The position numbers and the translations under genes were made by a program. A stretch of DNA of 64,000 nt from assembly GCA_043392685.1 (NCBI GenBank), contig JBHZGM010000005.1; one strand, given 5' to 3'. Shown in pieces: positions 63,377-64,000 of this stretch. Positions within the stretch are counted from its first letter, which is position 1; the number at the start of each line of letters is the position of its first letter. The notes below the pieces were generated by a model. That model ran no database searches and was not told the DNA's origin. It saw only the letters and a list, made by a program, of their open reading frames with translations. The stretch comes from Metapseudomonas sp043392685 (lineage in GTDB: Bacteria; Pseudomonadota; Gammaproteobacteria; Pseudomonadales; Pseudomonadaceae).

Positions 63377-64000
63377 TCAGTCTTTCGGCTTGCCCGGTCC
63401 CAGCCAGTGTTTGCCGCCGATCATGATGAAGCGCAGTTGCTGGGTGATCTTGGCGGCGGGGAGGAGGTGCGGCGGCAGGTTGTCCGCCGGCGGGTCGATC
63501 AGCTCGGGGAGGGTGGCGAATACGGTTTTCACCACCAGGTCGGCCACCAGGTCGACCCCTTCGTCGTCCAGTTGCGGCATGCGGTTGATCAGTTTGAGGT
63601 CGGCGGCCAGGTCGTCGGTGATGCGCTGGCGCAGGGCGGCGATGGCCTGGCGCACCGGCTGCGAGCCGCCGTACTGCTCGCGGGCGAGGAAGAGGAACTG
63701 GCCCCGGTTGGCGAGCACCGCGTCAAGGAAGATGCGCACCGAGGCTTCGATGATGCCGCCCAGCTCGAACTCGTTCTGGCGCACCTTGCGGATGGTGGCG
63801 CGGAAGGTTTCGCCCACCTCCTCGACCAGGGCCAGGCCCAGCTCATCCATGTCGTGGAAGTGGCGGTAGAAGCCGGTGGGCACGATGCCGGCGTTGCGCG
63901 CCACTTCCCGCAGGCTCAGGCTGCCGAAGCCACGGCCGCTATCCATCAGGAGGCGCGCGGCATCCATCAGGGCGTGGCGGGTCTGCTGCTTCTGTTCCGA
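63377..64000 (-). CDS. TetR family regulator, DesT-like (partial, cut by window edge)
   Basis: The C-terminal 207 residues of a TetR regulator; the frame runs off the right edge, so the N-terminus is missing. The DNA-binding helices are visible: SLSLREVARNAGIVPTGFYRHF. The ligand domain has FLFLAREQYGG and ends with RFIMIGGKHWLGPGK. This closely resembles P. aeruginosa DesT (from memory), which senses the saturated/unsaturated acyl-CoA ratio and represses the desaturase desCB operon. No desaturase gene is in the window. Confidence 0.85.
   Translation of the reverse strand, partial: SEQKQQTRHALMDAARLLMDSGRGFGSLSLREVARNAGIVPTGFYRHFHDMDELGLALVEEVGETFRATIRKVRQNEFELGGIIEASVRIFLDAVLANRGQFLFLAREQYGGSQPVRQAIAALRQRITDDLAADLKLINRMPQLDDEGVDLVADLVVKTVFATLPELIDPPADNLPPHLLPAAKITQQLRFIMIGGKHWLGPGKPKD

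Overview
The window is high-GC DNA (about 64-66% by eye) from a Pseudomonas-type gammaproteobacterium. Almost every gene is a recognisable Pseudomonas core gene. The order serB-fimX-psd-rhdA-motAB-rsgA-orn-queG-nnr-tsaE-ami-mutL-miaA-hfq-hflXKC-hisZ-purA-rnr-rlmB-rpsF-rpsR-rplI-dnaB-alr-(DISM-GGDEF)-ygiQ-mscS-azu-liv cluster follows, from memory, P. aeruginosa PAO1 from about PA4961 down to about PA4906. A chemoreceptor gene between purA and two tRNA-Leu genes, and a DUF1338/LysR/antiquitin cluster of the P. putida type, suggest a Pseudomonas that is not P. aeruginosa itself. No insertion sequence, prophage or CRISPR array was seen. Short REP-type inverted repeats sit in several intergenic gaps.

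Layout. 1-416: edge region with no supported gene. 0.4-10.8 kb: a two-TM membrane protein, serB, then a minus-strand block rich in c-di-GMP and regulatory domains (fimX with degenerate GGDEF/EAL, a large PilZ-like protein, an HDOD protein) enclosing psd and rhdA. 10.9-12.8 kb: flagellar stator genes motA-motB. 12.9-15.6 kb: rsgA, orn, queG. 15.7-25.8 kb: a long co-directional block (nnr-tsaE-ami-mutL-miaA-hfq-hflX-hflK-hflC) with repeated start/stop overlaps. 25.9-28.7 kb: a small DUF2065 membrane protein, hisZ, purA. 28.8-31.3 kb: a chemoreceptor with a sigma-54-type promoter, and two identical tRNA-Leu(CAG) genes on the minus strand behind a strong sigma-70-type promoter. 31.4-39.8 kb: rnr-rlmB, rpsF-rpsR-DUF2232-rplI, dnaB, alr. 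39.9-44.4 kb: a 7TM-DISM diguanylate cyclase (nicD-like) and ygiQ. 44.4-46.8 kb: a beta-helix lipoprotein translationally coupled to a diheme cytochrome lipoprotein, behind a near-perfect 28-bp palindrome. 47-50.3 kb: mscS, a GNAT/DUF393/LOG minus-strand group, azurin. 50.4-54.3 kb: candidate lysine (2-aminoadipate) catabolism genes. 54.7-61.0 kb: a branched-chain-type amino-acid ABC transporter operon with a textbook sigma-54 promoter, ending in an ornithine cyclodeaminase-family gene. 61.5-64.0 kb: a YdfG-like SDR, a glycerophosphodiesterase, and a DesT-like TetR regulator cut by the window edge.

How the genes fit together. Most are housekeeping: translation (rsgA, rpsF/R, rplI, rlmB, miaA, queG, tsaE), RNA turnover (orn, rnr, hfq), replication and repair (dnaB, mutL), envelope (psd, ami, alr, hflKC, mscS). 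Motility and surface-signalling functions cluster around FimX, MotAB, the GGDEF protein and the chemoreceptor. The accessory part (44-61 kb) is metabolic: amino-acid uptake and breakdown plus periplasmic redox proteins. The least explained unit is the beta-helix/diheme-cytochrome lipoprotein pair with its palindrome. No wholly new system could be demonstrated from sequence alone.
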